Source of the DNA: Magnetococcales bacterium
Lineage (GTDB): Bacteria; Pseudomonadota; Magnetococcia; Magnetococcales; UBA8363
Reading direction: 5' to 3'
DNA length: 64,000 nucleotides
Assembly: GCA_002753515.1 (NCBI GenBank)
Contig: PEAK01000016.1
Span: forward strand, 1-64,000
Below the pieces are notes generated by a model. The model searched no databases. It had not been told where the DNA came from and saw nothing but the letters and a program-made list of their open reading frames with translations. Below are positions 1 to 8,878 of the stretch, piece after piece. Positions within the stretch are counted from its first letter, which is position 1, and every line of letters begins with the position of its first letter. Made by a program: the position numbers and the translations under genes.

Positions 1-99
1 GTAGTCCGTCAACTGGAAGAGCGTCACAGAAAGCGCCAGATCTCAATTGATTTAGCCTATATTAAACAAAGAGTTACACAGGAATCTGCATCTGGTTAA
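1..99 (+). CDS. C-terminal tail of an unidentified protein (partial)
   Basis: Frame 1 is open from the first base to a TAA at 97-99, giving 32 residues rich in charged side chains (begins VVRQLEERHRKRQ). The gene starts outside the window, so no function can be assigned. The highly charged, helix-favouring composition would fit the end of a nucleic-acid-binding or coiled-coil protein, but that is only an impression. It converges with the small minus-strand ORF whose stop lies at 74, so the two overlap by 26 bases, and a copy of a MITE-type terminal repeat begins three bases after its stop. Confidence 0.45.
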   Translation, partial: VVRQLEERHRKRQISIDLAYIKQRVTQESASG

Positions 100-340
100 T
101 GAATGTGACAAAGTAGAAGTAACTGATTTGATCGATGCTGCGGACTTTGTCGCAGACCAGATTGGCTGTTTGGGAACTGTTTTCCACGTCAACCAGGAAA
201 CCAACGTATCCGGTTGCTGTTTGCGCCCAGCGTCCACAAATCCGTCTTCCGGATTGCGCAAAGGCTTCGTCAGGCAAGAGCAGTACCAGCGCGGATACAA
301 AGACTCCCCCCTTGACAATATTTCTACATATTTTTTTCAT
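74..340 (-). CDS. Small putative exported protein
   Basis: An 88-residue ORF starts with a lysine-containing n-region, a hydrophobic core (VSALVLLL) and an AFA-Q type signal-peptidase I site near residue 28. The mature product would be about 60 residues with two cysteines. A GGGGAT stretch lies about 7 bases upstream of the ATG. I do not recognise the family. The last 17 codons read through bases 102-118, which match a terminal repeat of the MITE-like element at 40196-40352, so the natural C-terminus may have been replaced by repeat sequence. The convergent gene tail at 1-99 overlaps its 3' end. It may be a decayed gene. Confidence 0.4.
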   Translation of the reverse strand: MKKICRNIVKGGVFVSALVLLLPDEAFAQSGRRICGRWAQTATGYVGFLVDVENSSQTANLVCDKVRSIDQISYFYFVTFINQMQIPV

Positions 341-588
341 GTTGTTATCCCCAGTTTATAAGTAATTTCTAATAACAGATTTTCAGACCATTTCAATCAT
401 GCAAAGCATCTTACCCGAGTTGCATGGTTTGCCATTTGGTTGTGTTTCCAGGTTCTGTAGCTTCACAAAACGGAATATGCATCATGGGTGGCAAAAATAA
501 AAAAAAAGTTCCCGCCTTCATTTGTATTCCCCGGACTTTTCCAAAAAGGGGCACCGGAAACCTGTCGTTCCAACGTTCCTGATCATTC

Positions 589-687
589 TTATTTTTGATT
601 TCTGCTCAACCCATCCACAAAGGCGCACGCATCCATTGCGGCTTGTTGGATATGGTCGAGGTAGTCAGGAAGTCGACTCTCGTTCAA
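589..687 (-). pseudogene. HepT-like HEPN toxin remnant (truncated)
   Basis: Absent from the ORF track. Directly behind the MNT gene, a TTG start overlaps its TGA stop (TTGA) and encodes 32 residues containing RLPDYLDHIQQAAMDACAFV and then DGLSRNQK before TAA. This closely resembles the N-terminus of the HepT/DUF86 family, whose members are about 110 residues and continue with a conserved helix and the RX4-6H HEPN RNase motif. Both are missing here, and the bases after the stop do not restore the family in another frame. I read it as a HepT gene cut after its first helix, leaving the antitoxin-like partner alone. Confidence 0.6.
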
Positions 688-974
688 AGCGGTTGCGCCT
701 CTGAAAGCACATGGGCGCGAATTTCCGGTGACAAGTCGGCTGGGGTCAACAGATCGATGGGGATACCAAGCAATACTTCCAATTCGACCTGTAAGCCGCC
801 GAGATCAAACAACGTTGTACCCGGAAGCGCATCAACCAGTAAGTCGAGATCGCTATCGTCCCGGTCGGTGCCGTGGAGTACCGAGCCGAAGATGCGCGGA
901 TTCGCCGTGTGAAAGCGGCCAACCGCTTCACGGACGGCACTTCGTTTGAGGTCAAGTGCAAGTGAGGGTCGCAT
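684..974 (-). CDS. MntA-type nucleotidyltransferase antitoxin
   Basis: A 96-residue minimal nucleotidyltransferase. The GSVLHGTDRDDSDLDLLVD stretch is the GSX10DXD signature of the MNT family (Pol beta superfamily). In characterised MntA-HepT modules this enzyme adds AMP to the HEPN ribonuclease HepT and neutralises it. I chose the ATG at 974 because GGAG lies just upstream; an ATG at 998 is possible but has no ribosome-binding site. The partner is only a 32-residue remnant overlapping the stop codon, so the protein has lost its usual target or now acts on another HEPN protein. The apparently intact pair at the right end of the window has the same 96-residue length. Confidence 0.8.
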   Translation of the reverse strand: MRPSLALDLKRSAVREAVGRFHTANPRIFGSVLHGTDRDDSDLDLLVDALPGTTLFDLGGLQVELEVLLGIPIDLLTPADLSPEIRAHVLSEAQPL

Positions 975-1038
975 GGGCTCCTTTCTATCGAAATTCATTG
1001 AAATAATAAGTCATTGAGAATAACCTATCAAGAACTGT

Positions 1039-2859
1039 TCAGGCGGTAACCACCTTGCGGTCGCGTTTGCGTTCGTGTTCTTTCAAATATTTCTTGCGCA
1101 AGCGAATGGTTTTCGGGGTGACTTCCACCAATTCATCGTCGTCGATGAATTCCAGGGCTTGTTCCAATCCCAGGCGGATGGGCGGGGTCAGGACGATGTT
1201 CTCGTCGGAGCCGGCAGCGCGAATATTGGTCAATTGTTTGGCTTTGAGGACGTTGACCACCAGATCATTGTCACGGGAGTGCAAGCCGATGATCATCCCT
1301 TCGTAGACCTCTTCCCCGGGGCCGATCATATGGCGTCCGCGTTCTTGCAGGTTCCACAGGGCATAAGCGACGGACTTGCCCGCCTCCTTGGCAATGAGGA
1401 CGCCGTTTTTGCGTTGACCGATGGTTTTGTGGACCAGCGGGCCATAATGGTCGAACAAATGATGCAAAATACCGGTGCCCGAAGTCATGGTACGAAATTC
1501 GGTCTGAAAGCCGATGAGACCACGGGCGGGGATGATGTAATCCAGGCGCACCCGTCCGCGACCATCGGGTACCATGTCCTGGATCAATCCTTTGCGTTCT
1601 CCCAAGGCTTCCATGATGGCCCCCTGGTGCCGATCTTCCACATCCACCGTCAATTGTTCGTAGGGCTCCCTGGGTTCGCCATCGATGGTGCGAATGATGG
1701 CTTCCGGGCGGGAGACGCCCAGTTCATACCCTTCACGACGCATGTTTTCGATGAGGATGCCCAGATGCAATTCGCCACGTCCCGAAACGCGGAAACGGTC
1801 GGGATTTTCTGTCTCTTCGACCCGGAGGGCGACGTTGTGGACCGCTTCCAGGAACAGGCGTTCGCGCAACTTGCGTGACGTGACATACTTGCCGTCGCGT
1901 CCCGCCAGGGGGGAGTCGTTGACCTGAAAGGTCATGACCACGGTGGGTTCATCGACGGTCAGGGGGGGAAGGGGATCGGGATGCTCGGGATGGCACAGGG
2001 TGTCGGAAATGACCAGGTGGTCGGAGCCGGTGAAGGCGATGATTTGACCGGCGTGGGCTTCCTGGGTTTCCACTTTCTCCAAACCGAGGAAACCGTAAAT
2101 ATGATTGATTTTGGCGCTGCGTTGTTCCCCCTCGGGGGAGATGATGGTGACCTGATTGTTGGTGTTGAGGCGTCCGCGATGCACGCGACCGATGCCGATC
2201 AGACCAACGTAGGGGCTGTAATCCAGCGACGAGACGCGCATTTGGAAGGGACCGTCCAGATTGGTGGGGGGGGGAGGGGTGTAATGGACGATGGCTTCAA
2301 ACAAAGGGGTCATGTCCCCGGAGCGGACGTTTTCATCGCGGGAGGCATAGCCTTCGAGAGCCGAGGTGTAAATCACCGGGAAATCGAGTTGTTCTTCGGT
2401 GGCACCCAGGCGGTCGAACAATTCAAAGGTTTGTTCGTAGACCCAGTGGGGTCGCGCCCCGGGGCGATCCACCTTGTTGATGACGACAATGGGTTTGAAG
2501 CCCATGGCAAAGGCTTTTCGGGTGACGAACCGGGTCTGTGGCATGGGGCCGTCAACGGCATCGACCAGGAGCAATACCGAATCCACCATGGACAGGACCC
2601 GTTCCACTTCACCGCCAAAATCGGCGTGCCCGGGGGTATCGACGATGTTGATGTGATAATTTTGCCAATGAATGGCGGTGTTCTTGGCGAGAATGGTGAT
2701 GCCCCGTTCCCGTTCCAGATCGTTGGAATCCATGATGCGTTCTTTGATTTCACCGCGTGCGTGCAAGGTTCCCGATTGTTGCAGCAACCGATCTACCAGG
2801 GTAGTTTTGCCATGATCGACATGGGCGATGATGGCGATGTTGCGCAATTGTTCAAGCAT
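1039..2859 (-). CDS. typA: Translational GTPase TypA/BipA
   Basis: A 606-residue protein of the usual BipA length. The G domain is at the N-terminus, with G1 AHVDHGKTT near residue 15, G3 DTPGH near 76 and G4 NKVD near 130, followed by an EF-G-like beta barrel, domains III and V and the BipA-specific C-terminal domain ([25 protein letters not shown]). BipA binds ribosomes, supports 50S assembly and growth under cold or stress, and affects motility and surface properties in several bacteria. GGAAGGAAACC precedes the ATG. It lies head to tail with mazG, about 100 bases downstream of it, so co-transcription is possible. Confidence 0.97.
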   Translation of the reverse strand: MLEQLRNIAIIAHVDHGKTTLVDRLLQQSGTLHARGEIKERIMDSNDLERERGITILAKNTAIHWQNYHINIVDTPGHADFGGEVERVLSMVDSVLLLVDAVDGPMPQTRFVTRKAFAMGFKPIVVINKVDRPGARPHWVYEQTFELFDRLGATEEQLDFPVIYTSALEGYASRDENVRSGDMTPLFEAIVHYTPPPPTNLDGPFQMRVSSLDYSPYVGLIGIGRVHRGRLNTNNQVTIISPEGEQRSAKINHIYGFLGLEKVETQEAHAGQIIAFTGSDHLVISDTLCHPEHPDPLPPLTVDEPTVVMTFQVNDSPLAGRDGKYVTSRKLRERLFLEAVHNVALRVEETENPDRFRVSGRGELHLGILIENMRREGYELGVSRPEAIIRTIDGEPREPYEQLTVDVEDRHQGAIMEALGERKGLIQDMVPDGRGRVRLDYIIPARGLIGFQTEFRTMTSGTGILHHLFDHYGPLVHKTIGQRKNGVLIAKEAGKSVAYALWNLQERGRHMIGPGEEVYEGMIIGLHSRDNDLVVNVLKAKQLTNIRAAGSDENIVLTPPIRLGLEQALEFIDDDELVEVTPKTIRLRKKYLKEHERKRDRKVVTA

Positions 2860-2965
2860 GGTTTCCTTCCTGGAAATTTTTCATGTGAAGTGTGGTGTCT
2901 TGGGGGGAATGGATCCTAAAACTTCAGGATTGTGATGGGGGGTATCCGCATGTCTTGTTCGGGTG

Positions 2966-3796
2966 TCAGGGGCAATGCTTCTTGCTGTCCTGCCATAAGG
3001 CTTCCAAGGTATCCAGGGGTGTCTCCCCGGGATGGCGACCTTCCCGATGCAGGTGTTCCTCCATATAACGAAAACGGTTTTGAAATTTGCGTGTTGAAGC
3101 GCGCAGTGCGACCTCGGGATTGACTTTGAGATGCCGGGCCAGGTTGACCAGGGTGAAGAGGCAATCGCCGATTTCTTCTTCAATATTGGCTTGATCCTTG
3201 TTCCGTCGCCCCACGTCCAACTCGTCCAATTCTTCGCGCACCTTACCGGCCACGGCATGGATATCACTCCAGTCGAATCCCACCTGTGCCATTTTACGCT
3301 GCACCTTGGCGGCCCAAAGCAAGGCGGGCAGTCGGCTGTGGATGTCATCGAACACCGAAGGGATACCCGATTGATTCCGGGCTGCTTTTTCCTGTTTTTT
3401 GATCTCTTCCCAGCGTCCCGGGACTTCATTGGCATTGGTTATTTTTTCTTCGCCCCCGAAAACGTGGGGGTGGCGACGGATCATTTTTTCGGTGACCGTA
3501 CGGGCGACATCATCCATGTCAAAAAGGTTTTGTTCCTTGGCGATACGGCTGTAGAATACGATATGGAACAGCAAATCCCCCAATTCGTCTTTGAGTTGAT
3601 CCACCTGTTGCGTTTCCACCGCTTCGGCCACTTCGTAGGCTTCTTCGATGGTGTACGGGATCAAGGATTTCCAGGTTTGTTTGCGATCCCAGGGGCAACC
3701 GTTTTCGCTGCGCAGTTGATCCATGATTTGGATGAGCGTTTCCATGGGGGATGGGGCCGTTGGGGAAACGGTGGCGTTGTGCTTGGGCGTGGTCAT
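2966..3796 (-). CDS. mazG: Nucleoside triphosphate pyrophosphohydrolase MazG
   Basis: 276 residues with two MazG repeats, close to the 263 of E. coli. Repeat 1 starts at CPWDRKQT and has the metal-binding EEAYEVAEA and KDELGDLLFH motifs. Repeat 2 has KVREELDEL and EEEIGDCLF. The enzyme hydrolyses (d)NTPs to NMP and pyrophosphate in the cytoplasm, cleansing aberrant nucleotides and modulating the stringent response. It is not the MazE/MazF toxin system. It lies upstream of typA on the same strand and diverges from the flagellar cluster across about 210 bases. Confidence 0.95.
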   Translation of the reverse strand: MTTPKHNATVSPTAPSPMETLIQIMDQLRSENGCPWDRKQTWKSLIPYTIEEAYEVAEAVETQQVDQLKDELGDLLFHIVFYSRIAKEQNLFDMDDVARTVTEKMIRRHPHVFGGEEKITNANEVPGRWEEIKKQEKAARNQSGIPSVFDDIHSRLPALLWAAKVQRKMAQVGFDWSDIHAVAGKVREELDELDVGRRNKDQANIEEEIGDCLFTLVNLARHLKVNPEVALRASTRKFQNRFRYMEEHLHREGRHPGETPLDTLEALWQDSKKHCP

Positions 3797-3917
3797 GGGA
3801 TCGAGATACTTGGATAGGATGCCTTGGCTTTACGAATGGATTGGGGAGTGTGTCACGAAACGGTCTTGGAATAAAGGTATTGAAAGCACCGGAGTGCGCA
3901 TCGGGTGGCGGTGATCT

Positions 3918-3935
3918 ACGGCATGACTATTGCAT
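3918..3935 (+). promoter_or_regulatory. Possible sigma-54 promoter for the flagellar cluster
   Basis: The sequence CGGCATGACTATTGCAT has GG at 3920-3921 and GC at 3932-3933, the exact GG-N10-GC spacing of -24/-12 promoters, and a good TTGCA -12 box. It sits about 70 bases upstream of the flgF ATG. Class III rod and ring genes are driven by sigma-54 in many polar flagellates. The -24 half (CGGCATG for TGGCACG) is imperfect, and no activator site was identified. Confidence 0.45.
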
Positions 3936-4007
3936 TTTGGGCCTGTGGCATGAGTCTCTCAGAAGGCTCGGCAACCAAACTTCAAGCCTGGTATTAGGAG
4001 AAACCCC

Positions 4008-4820
4008 ATGGATAGTGGCGCTTGGGCCGCAGTCAACGGAGCCCTCAGGACCGAAATGCGCATGGACGTTTTAGCCAACAATTTGGCCAACGTCAATACC
4101 ACGGGTTACAAAGAGAGCGATATTACGTTTGATTCGTATCTGACGCATGCGGGTCCGGAACAGTTTCCCATGCCGCACGACAGTTTTCTGGGATTGAAGG
4201 GACCGGGTGATATACCGTTTCCTTTCAGTTCCCCGGCGACCAACGCCTTGCCGGTGACCTATCCGGCGGCCCCGAGTACGGTCACCAAAAACATCCAGGG
4301 GCCGTTGCAGATGACGGGCAATCCGTTGGATGTTGCAATTGAAGGGGATGGTTTTTTCGTGGTCAACACCCCGCAGGGACGGCGTTACACCCGTGACGGT
4401 TCTTTCAATGTCAATGAGGCCGGCGAATTGGTGACCAAGGCGGGGTTTCAAGTGTTGAGCGATGCCGGGGCCCCCATCATTCCCGGTTCGGATCCCTTGA
4501 ACATTTCCCAGGATGGCACCCTGACCAGTGGCAACAAAAGTGGCAACATGGGTCGCTTGCTGCGTGTGGGATTGCCGGAGCAGGCTTTGAAAAGGGCGGG
4601 GCAAAATGTATTCGAGGCACCGCAAAACCAGGAAATCCCCCTGGTGGATGCCAAAGGGGGCTTTCATCAGGGCTACCTGGAGGGTTCCAATGCCAATGTG
4701 GTCCGTGGCATGACGCAGATGATCGATGCCAACCGCGCTTTTGAAAGCTACATGAAAGCTATCCAGACGTTGGATGGCATGGATGCCCAGGTGACGAACC
4801 AGGTCGGTCGTTTGGGCTGA
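4008..4820 (+). CDS. flgF: Flagellar basal-body proximal rod protein FlgF
   Basis: 270 residues. The N-terminal flagellar rod signature LANNLANVNTTGYKESD appears near residue 26, and the C-terminal rod/hook helix (NVVRGMTQMIDANRAFESY) ends the protein. FlgF forms part of the proximal rod in the periplasm and is exported by the flagellar type III apparatus without a cleaved signal. It is shorter than FlgG and lacks the FlgG distal-rod insert, which with the order flgF-flgG decides the name. TTAGGAG precedes the ATG. It is first in the flgFGAHIJ cluster and is separated from flgG by a 180-base inverted-repeat element. Confidence 0.95.
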   Translation: MDSGAWAAVNGALRTEMRMDVLANNLANVNTTGYKESDITFDSYLTHAGPEQFPMPHDSFLGLKGPGDIPFPFSSPATNALPVTYPAAPSTVTKNIQGPLQMTGNPLDVAIEGDGFFVVNTPQGRRYTRDGSFNVNEAGELVTKAGFQVLSDAGAPIIPGSDPLNISQDGTLTSGNKSGNMGRLLRVGLPEQALKRAGQNVFEAPQNQEIPLVDAKGGFHQGYLEGSNANVVRGMTQMIDANRAFESYMKAIQTLDGMDAQVTNQVGRLG

Positions 4821-4823
4821 TGG

Positions 4824-5003
4824 TTTATACCGCAACCAACACGGGAAACATAGTTTTCCACCGTCATTCCCGTGAAAACGGGAATCCAGAAAGTCAGGGA
4901 ATGGAGGAAGGTTCCCTGGATCCCCGCTGGAGCCTGCCCTCGAATGCTTTAATCGAGGGCGGGGATGACAGAAACTACACATCCCAAGATGGCTGCGGTT
5001 TAG
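4824..5003 (+). repeat. Inverted-repeat element, copy A (between flgF and flgG)
   Basis: This intergenic block starts with TTATACCGCAACC and ends with GGCTGCGGTTTA, which are near inverted repeats. Inside are TAGTTTTC/GAAACTA and the common hairpin core CGTCATTCCCGTG...GGGGATGACAG. The same layout recurs at 8879-9061 (copy B), so it is a dispersed element able to fold into a long hairpin. It separates two genes of one cluster and could act on the mRNA as a processing or attenuation structure. It carries no gene. Confidence 0.75.
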
Positions 5004-5030
5004 TATCAATTCAATCGGGAGTATGAATGA

Positions 5031-5864
5031 ATGATTCGCGCAATGTGGACCGCCGCCACGGGAATGCAGGCGCAGCAGACGGGTATTGACACGATCGCCA
5101 ATAACCTGGCCAACGTCAATACCACCGGCTTCAAGCAATCCCGTACCGATTTCCAGGATTTACTCTATGCCAACCTGCGTCCGGCAGGCAGCGAAACATC
5201 TCAGAGCGGCACCATGGTGCCGGTGGGGATCCAACTGGGTCATGGTGTCAAGGTTGTGGGTGTCAGCAAGGAATTTTCCCAGGGCAGCATGGTGCAAACC
5301 AATGAGGCCCCCAACAACGTGGACATGGCGATCAACGGTCAGGGATTCTTCCAGATTCGTTTGCCCGATGGGCGCATCGCCTATACCCGGGATGGCAGCT
5401 TCAAGACGACTCCGACCTCGGCGGGGGCGACCACGGCCAACATCACCACGGCCGATGGCAATCCGTTGATCGGTGGCGACAGTCTCAGCTATTCCCCCAG
5501 CAAAGGGGAGGAGCGGATTGTGGTGGCCCCCGATGGTGCCATTCAGGTGTTCCTCAACAACACCACCTCCGCTCCCAGGAATGGCGGGCAGATTGAATTG
5601 GCCAATTTCGTCAATCCCGCCGGTTTGACGGCGATCGGTAACAATTTGTTTGTCGAAAGCCCGGCCTCGGGGGCACCGGTGACCTCCAAGCCCAATGAAA
5701 ATGGCATGGGCAGTTTGGTGCAACACCATTTGGAACAGTCCAACGTCAATATGGTGACGGAAATGGTCAACATGATCACGGCACAGCGTGCCTATGAAAT
5801 CGGCACCAAGTCGATTCAGACGGCGGATACGGTGCTCGGTTTGGTGACGCAGCTCAAGAGGTGA
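5031..5864 (+). CDS. flgG: Flagellar distal rod protein FlgG
   Basis: 277 residues, slightly longer than the usual 260. It opens with MIRAMWTAATGMQAQQTGID and the rod motif IANNLANVNTTGFKQSR, and the FlgG-specific segment DFQDLLYANLRPAG follows. The C-terminus (SNVNMVTEMVNMITAQRAYE) is the conserved rod/hook coiled coil. The extra length comes from a Thr/Ala-rich stretch near residue 130 (TPTSAGATTANITTA). FlgG forms the distal rod running from the proximal rod through the P and L rings. GGAG lies 9 bases before the ATG. The stop is four bases from the flgA start, indicating co-transcription. Confidence 0.97.
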   Translation: MIRAMWTAATGMQAQQTGIDTIANNLANVNTTGFKQSRTDFQDLLYANLRPAGSETSQSGTMVPVGIQLGHGVKVVGVSKEFSQGSMVQTNEAPNNVDMAINGQGFFQIRLPDGRIAYTRDGSFKTTPTSAGATTANITTADGNPLIGGDSLSYSPSKGEERIVVAPDGAIQVFLNNTTSAPRNGGQIELANFVNPAGLTAIGNNLFVESPASGAPVTSKPNENGMGSLVQHHLEQSNVNMVTEMVNMITAQRAYEIGTKSIQTADTVLGLVTQLKR

Positions 5865-5868
5865 TAGG

Positions 5869-6576
5869 GTGCGCCTGATCTTTACAGGAATTGTGGGATT
5901 TGCGGTGGTGTTGCTGACGTCGGCGGCGTGGTCCCAGGAAATTTCCGCCGAGGCGCTCAACCGCGAGGTCATGGAGCAGATGCGGCACTATCTCGCGGGG
6001 CAGAAATCGGAACTGCGCGTCGAGGGGGCTGGCTACCGTTATCCTTTGATGATTCCTGACGGGACTTGGGAATGTGTGGTGGAAACCGGTTCGTTGACCA
6101 TGAGTCCCGGGCAACACTGGGTGGAAACGGCGTTGTTGATCCATGGCCAGACGGAAAAAAAGGTTCGGGTGCCGGTGACCTTGAAATGGGAGTTGCGTTT
6201 GCCCGTGGCCCGGAAGGCGTTGCAGCGGGGCCAGCGGGTCGGTGCCGATGATTTGGAATGGCAAGTCCTGAACATGGTGCGCAATGTTCCCGATGTGATT
6301 CGCGACGACAAGGAGATTGTCTCGTTGGTGGCCAATCGTCGGGTCAACCCGGGCGAGGCGTTGCAAAGGTCCTGGTTTGAGCGCCCCATGGATGTGGAAC
6401 GGGGGGAACAGGTGCGGGTCCTGGCCGGTGGTTCGGGATTCAGCATCGAAGCCGTGGCGGTGGCCCTGGACCAGGGTCGGGTCGGGGATCTGATCCAGTT
6501 GCGCAATCCCGATACGCAAATCCGCTATGAAGCCCGTATTTCCGCTCCGGGAACGGTCTCCGTCAGTACCAGGTAG
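5869..6576 (+). CDS. flgA: Flagellar P-ring assembly chaperone FlgA
   Basis: 235 residues starting at a GTG four bases after flgG. Residues 1-23 form a Sec signal peptide (core FAVVLLTSAAWSQ). The rest matches FlgA: an N-terminal wing and a C-terminal SAF-type domain (PVARKALQRGQRVGADDLEW, then GEQVRVLAGGSGFSIEAVAV and GDLIQLRNPDTQ). FlgA is a periplasmic chaperone that helps FlgI assemble the P ring in peptidoglycan. Its place between flgG and flgH supports the call. The GTG is the only start that keeps the signal peptide. Confidence 0.93.
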   Translation: MRLIFTGIVGFAVVLLTSAAWSQEISAEALNREVMEQMRHYLAGQKSELRVEGAGYRYPLMIPDGTWECVVETGSLTMSPGQHWVETALLIHGQTEKKVRVPVTLKWELRLPVARKALQRGQRVGADDLEWQVLNMVRNVPDVIRDDKEIVSLVANRRVNPGEALQRSWFERPMDVERGEQVRVLAGGSGFSIEAVAVALDQGRVGDLIQLRNPDTQIRYEARISAPGTVSVSTR

Positions 6577-6603
6577 GTGGGCAGCGAGGAAGAAGGATAT
6601 CCT

Positions 6604-7305
6604 ATGAAACAATCCGGCATGGCGATGGGTTTGATGGTGTTGGCGGTGCTACCCTTGAGTGGTTGCGGGATGACCCGGGCTTCGGCCAGGCCGGCGGAGC
6701 CGGTGGCCATCGTCCAGCCCACTCCTCCCGAGACGCTGGCACCCAACAAGGGTTCGATCTGGCAGACTTCCCGCCGCAACTCCCTGTTTGAAGACAACAA
6801 AGCCCGATATGTGGGTGATATCGTCAGGGTTGTCATCTCGGAAAGCGCCTCCTCGACCAGCAAGGCCACTACCGACATCAAAAAGGATCACAACCTTTCC
6901 TTCGGGGTGACCAGTCCGAATCTGGATACTTTACTCAAGGTGGATCCCAACAAGGGGGTATCCCTCAACTCCATTGCCCAGGCGGTGGGCACGGGTGAGA
7001 GCAAAGGGGATGGCAGCAGTGCCCGGGCCACCCAGTTGACGGCGACGATTTCCTGCATGGTGACCGAGGTTTTGGCCAATGGCAACCTGCGCATCGAAGG
7101 GCGTCGCGACATCACCATGGACAATGAGAATCAATTTATCATCATTTCCGGGATTGTGCGCCCCGAGGACATCAGCAGCAACAATTCCATCAGTTCCAAC
7201 ATGATTGCCGATGCCCGCATCGAATACTCCGGCGAAGGGGACATATCCGATGTCCAAAGGCCCAACATGTTTTTCCGTGCCTTGTCCACTCTTAACCTGA
7301 TGTGA
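6604..7305 (+). CDS. flgH: Flagellar L-ring lipoprotein FlgH
   Basis: 233 residues from the ATG at 6604, which has AAGAAGGA seven bases upstream; the ORF track's longer GTG start lacks one. A lipoprotein signal (VLAVLPLSGC) gives a lipobox with Cys near residue 20. The conserved FlgH body includes ARYVGDIVRVVISESASS, ANGNLRIEGRRDITMDNENQ and a C-terminal IEYSGEGDISD. FlgH forms the L ring in the outer membrane around the rod, which shows the host has an outer membrane. Its end overlaps or abuts flgI. Confidence 0.96.
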   Translation: MKQSGMAMGLMVLAVLPLSGCGMTRASARPAEPVAIVQPTPPETLAPNKGSIWQTSRRNSLFEDNKARYVGDIVRVVISESASSTSKATTDIKKDHNLSFGVTSPNLDTLLKVDPNKGVSLNSIAQAVGTGESKGDGSSARATQLTATISCMVTEVLANGNLRIEGRRDITMDNENQFIIISGIVRPEDISSNNSISSNMIADARIEYSGEGDISDVQRPNMFFRALSTLNLM

Positions 7306-7310
7306 TCGCT

Positions 7311-8411
7311 ATGAACAAGCACCTTGCAGGGATCGTGATGGGTTTGGCATTGTTGCCCGTGGTAAGTCCGCCGGTGGCCGATGCGGCGCGTCTCAAGGAT
7401 GTGGTGGACATCGAGGGTGTTCGCGACAATCCTTTGACGGGGTTTGGACTGGTGGTGGGTTTGAGCGGTACCGGGGACAGTAGTGCCGTGTTCACCAACA
7501 AATCGTTGCAGGTGATGTTGGAGCGGTTGGGTATTTCCATGCAGGATGCGACGCGCATGGCCAACGTGGCCTCGGTGATGGTGACTTCCAGCATGCCGCC
7601 TTTCGCCCGTCAGGGGACCAAGCTGGATGTGACCCTTTCGTCGGTGGGCGATGCCAAATCGTTGCAGGGGGGCACCTTGATCATGACACCCCTCAAGGGT
7701 GCGGATGGTCGGGTGTATGCGGTGGCGCAGGGGGGGGTGGTCTTGGGGGGATCCTTTGCTGCGGGTGCCAATCAGACGCAGACGAAAAATCACCCGACCG
7801 TGGCGCGCATCGCCGGTGGCGCCATCATTGAACGGGAGATCCCCTTTGCGCTCAACAAGGAGAACACGTTACAACTCTCCTTGCGCAATCCGGATTTCAC
7901 CACGGCCAATCGCGTCGTTTCCGGCATCAACGAATTGCTCGGCAACACCCAGGCCAGCGCTTTGGATTCGGGCACCGTCGTGGTGACGATTCCCCCGGCG
8001 TATCATGGCAAACTGGTTTCGTTGATTTCGCGTATGGAAAACATCCAGGTCGATCCCGATCAACCGGCCAAGGTGGTGGTGAACGAGCGCACCGGGACCA
8101 TTGTCATGGGGGAGAATGTCCGGGTATCGACCGTTGCCCTGGCCCATGGCAATCTGAGCATCAAGGTGAGCGAAAATCCTGCGGTCAGTCAACCGCCAGC
8201 GTTCAGCCAGGGGCAGACCGCAGTGGTGGAAAATACCCAGATTCAACAACAGGAAGGGGATCATCGTGTCATTCAGTTGAACCAGGGGGTATCCCTGGGT
8301 GATCTGGTTCGCAACCTGAATAAGATCGGGGTGACGCCACGGGATTTGATCACCATTCTGCAATCCATCAAAGCGGCGGGTGCCCTGCAAGCCGATTTGG
8401 AGGTATTATGA
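7311..8411 (+). CDS. flgI: Flagellar P-ring protein FlgI
   Basis: 366 residues from the ATG at 7311; a GTG at 7302 overlapping the flgH stop is an alternative. The signal peptide ends near VADAARLKD. Family landmarks are DVVDIEGVRDNPLTGFGLVV, a VTSSMPPFARQGTKLDV stretch and the C-terminal GVTPRDLITILQSIKAAGAL. FlgI subunits form the periplasmic P ring with help from FlgA. The gene ends four bases into the flgJ start, a translationally coupled arrangement. Confidence 0.97.
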   Translation: MNKHLAGIVMGLALLPVVSPPVADAARLKDVVDIEGVRDNPLTGFGLVVGLSGTGDSSAVFTNKSLQVMLERLGISMQDATRMANVASVMVTSSMPPFARQGTKLDVTLSSVGDAKSLQGGTLIMTPLKGADGRVYAVAQGGVVLGGSFAAGANQTQTKNHPTVARIAGGAIIEREIPFALNKENTLQLSLRNPDFTTANRVVSGINELLGNTQASALDSGTVVVTIPPAYHGKLVSLISRMENIQVDPDQPAKVVVNERTGTIVMGENVRVSTVALAHGNLSIKVSENPAVSQPPAFSQGQTAVVENTQIQQQEGDHRVIQLNQGVSLGDLVRNLNKIGVTPRDLITILQSIKAAGALQADLEVL

Positions 8412-8875
8412 CTTCGCCGGTCGGATTGGATCCGCAAACGCTGCCGCGCACGGGGACGGCCAAGAAAGTCACCTCGCTATCGCCCCGGGATGAGCAACGG
8501 TTGCGTGCCGCCTCTGCCGATTTCGAGGCGTTGTTCATCAAACAAATGCTCTCCTCCATGCGTAAAACCATCCCCAAGGATCCCCAAGGGGAGGGGCTGG
8601 TGCGCGAAAGCCAGGGTGAAAAAATATTTCGTGATATGCTCGACAGCGAGTATGCTACTATGATGAGCCATCGCAAGGGCGGTGGGGGGATGGGATTGGG
8701 TGAAATGATGTTCCAGCAGTTGGTCAAGCGCTACCAATTGCAGGCGGGTCAGGCGAATGAATCGCGACCGACGAAGGTGGCGGAAAATGCGTTGCAAAAA
8801 TTGCAGGTTGAAGGCAATGCCATGCAAGCTGTACAAAGTGGCCCCAAATCTGCAAGTAACTCGGTTGGGAAGTAG
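8408..8875 (+). CDS. flgJ: Rod-binding protein, FlgJ N-terminal type
   Basis: 155 residues. It contains only the rod-binding half of FlgJ (ADFEALFIKQMLSSMRKTIPKD, then SQGEKIFRDMLDSEYATMMSH). The C-terminal muramidase domain found in enterobacterial FlgJ (about 313 residues) is absent, as in many alphaproteobacteria and spirochaetes where a separate hydrolase opens the peptidoglycan. The ATG overlaps the flgI stop (ATGA). No hydrolase gene is visible next to it. Confidence 0.9.
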   Translation: MTSPVGLDPQTLPRTGTAKKVTSLSPRDEQRLRAASADFEALFIKQMLSSMRKTIPKDPQGEGLVRESQGEKIFRDMLDSEYATMMSHRKGGGGMGLGEMMFQQLVKRYQLQAGQANESRPTKVAENALQKLQVEGNAMQAVQSGPKSASNSVGK

Positions 8876-8878
8876 GTG

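Noticed and set aside
1075-1878. Long plus-strand ORF across typA
   Set aside because: Shadow frame of typA with codon bias of the real gene; no family similarity or ribosome site.
4071-5138. Minus-strand ORF spanning flgF and repeat copy A
   Set aside because: Covers two real genes on the other strand and reads through the hairpin element; no similarity.
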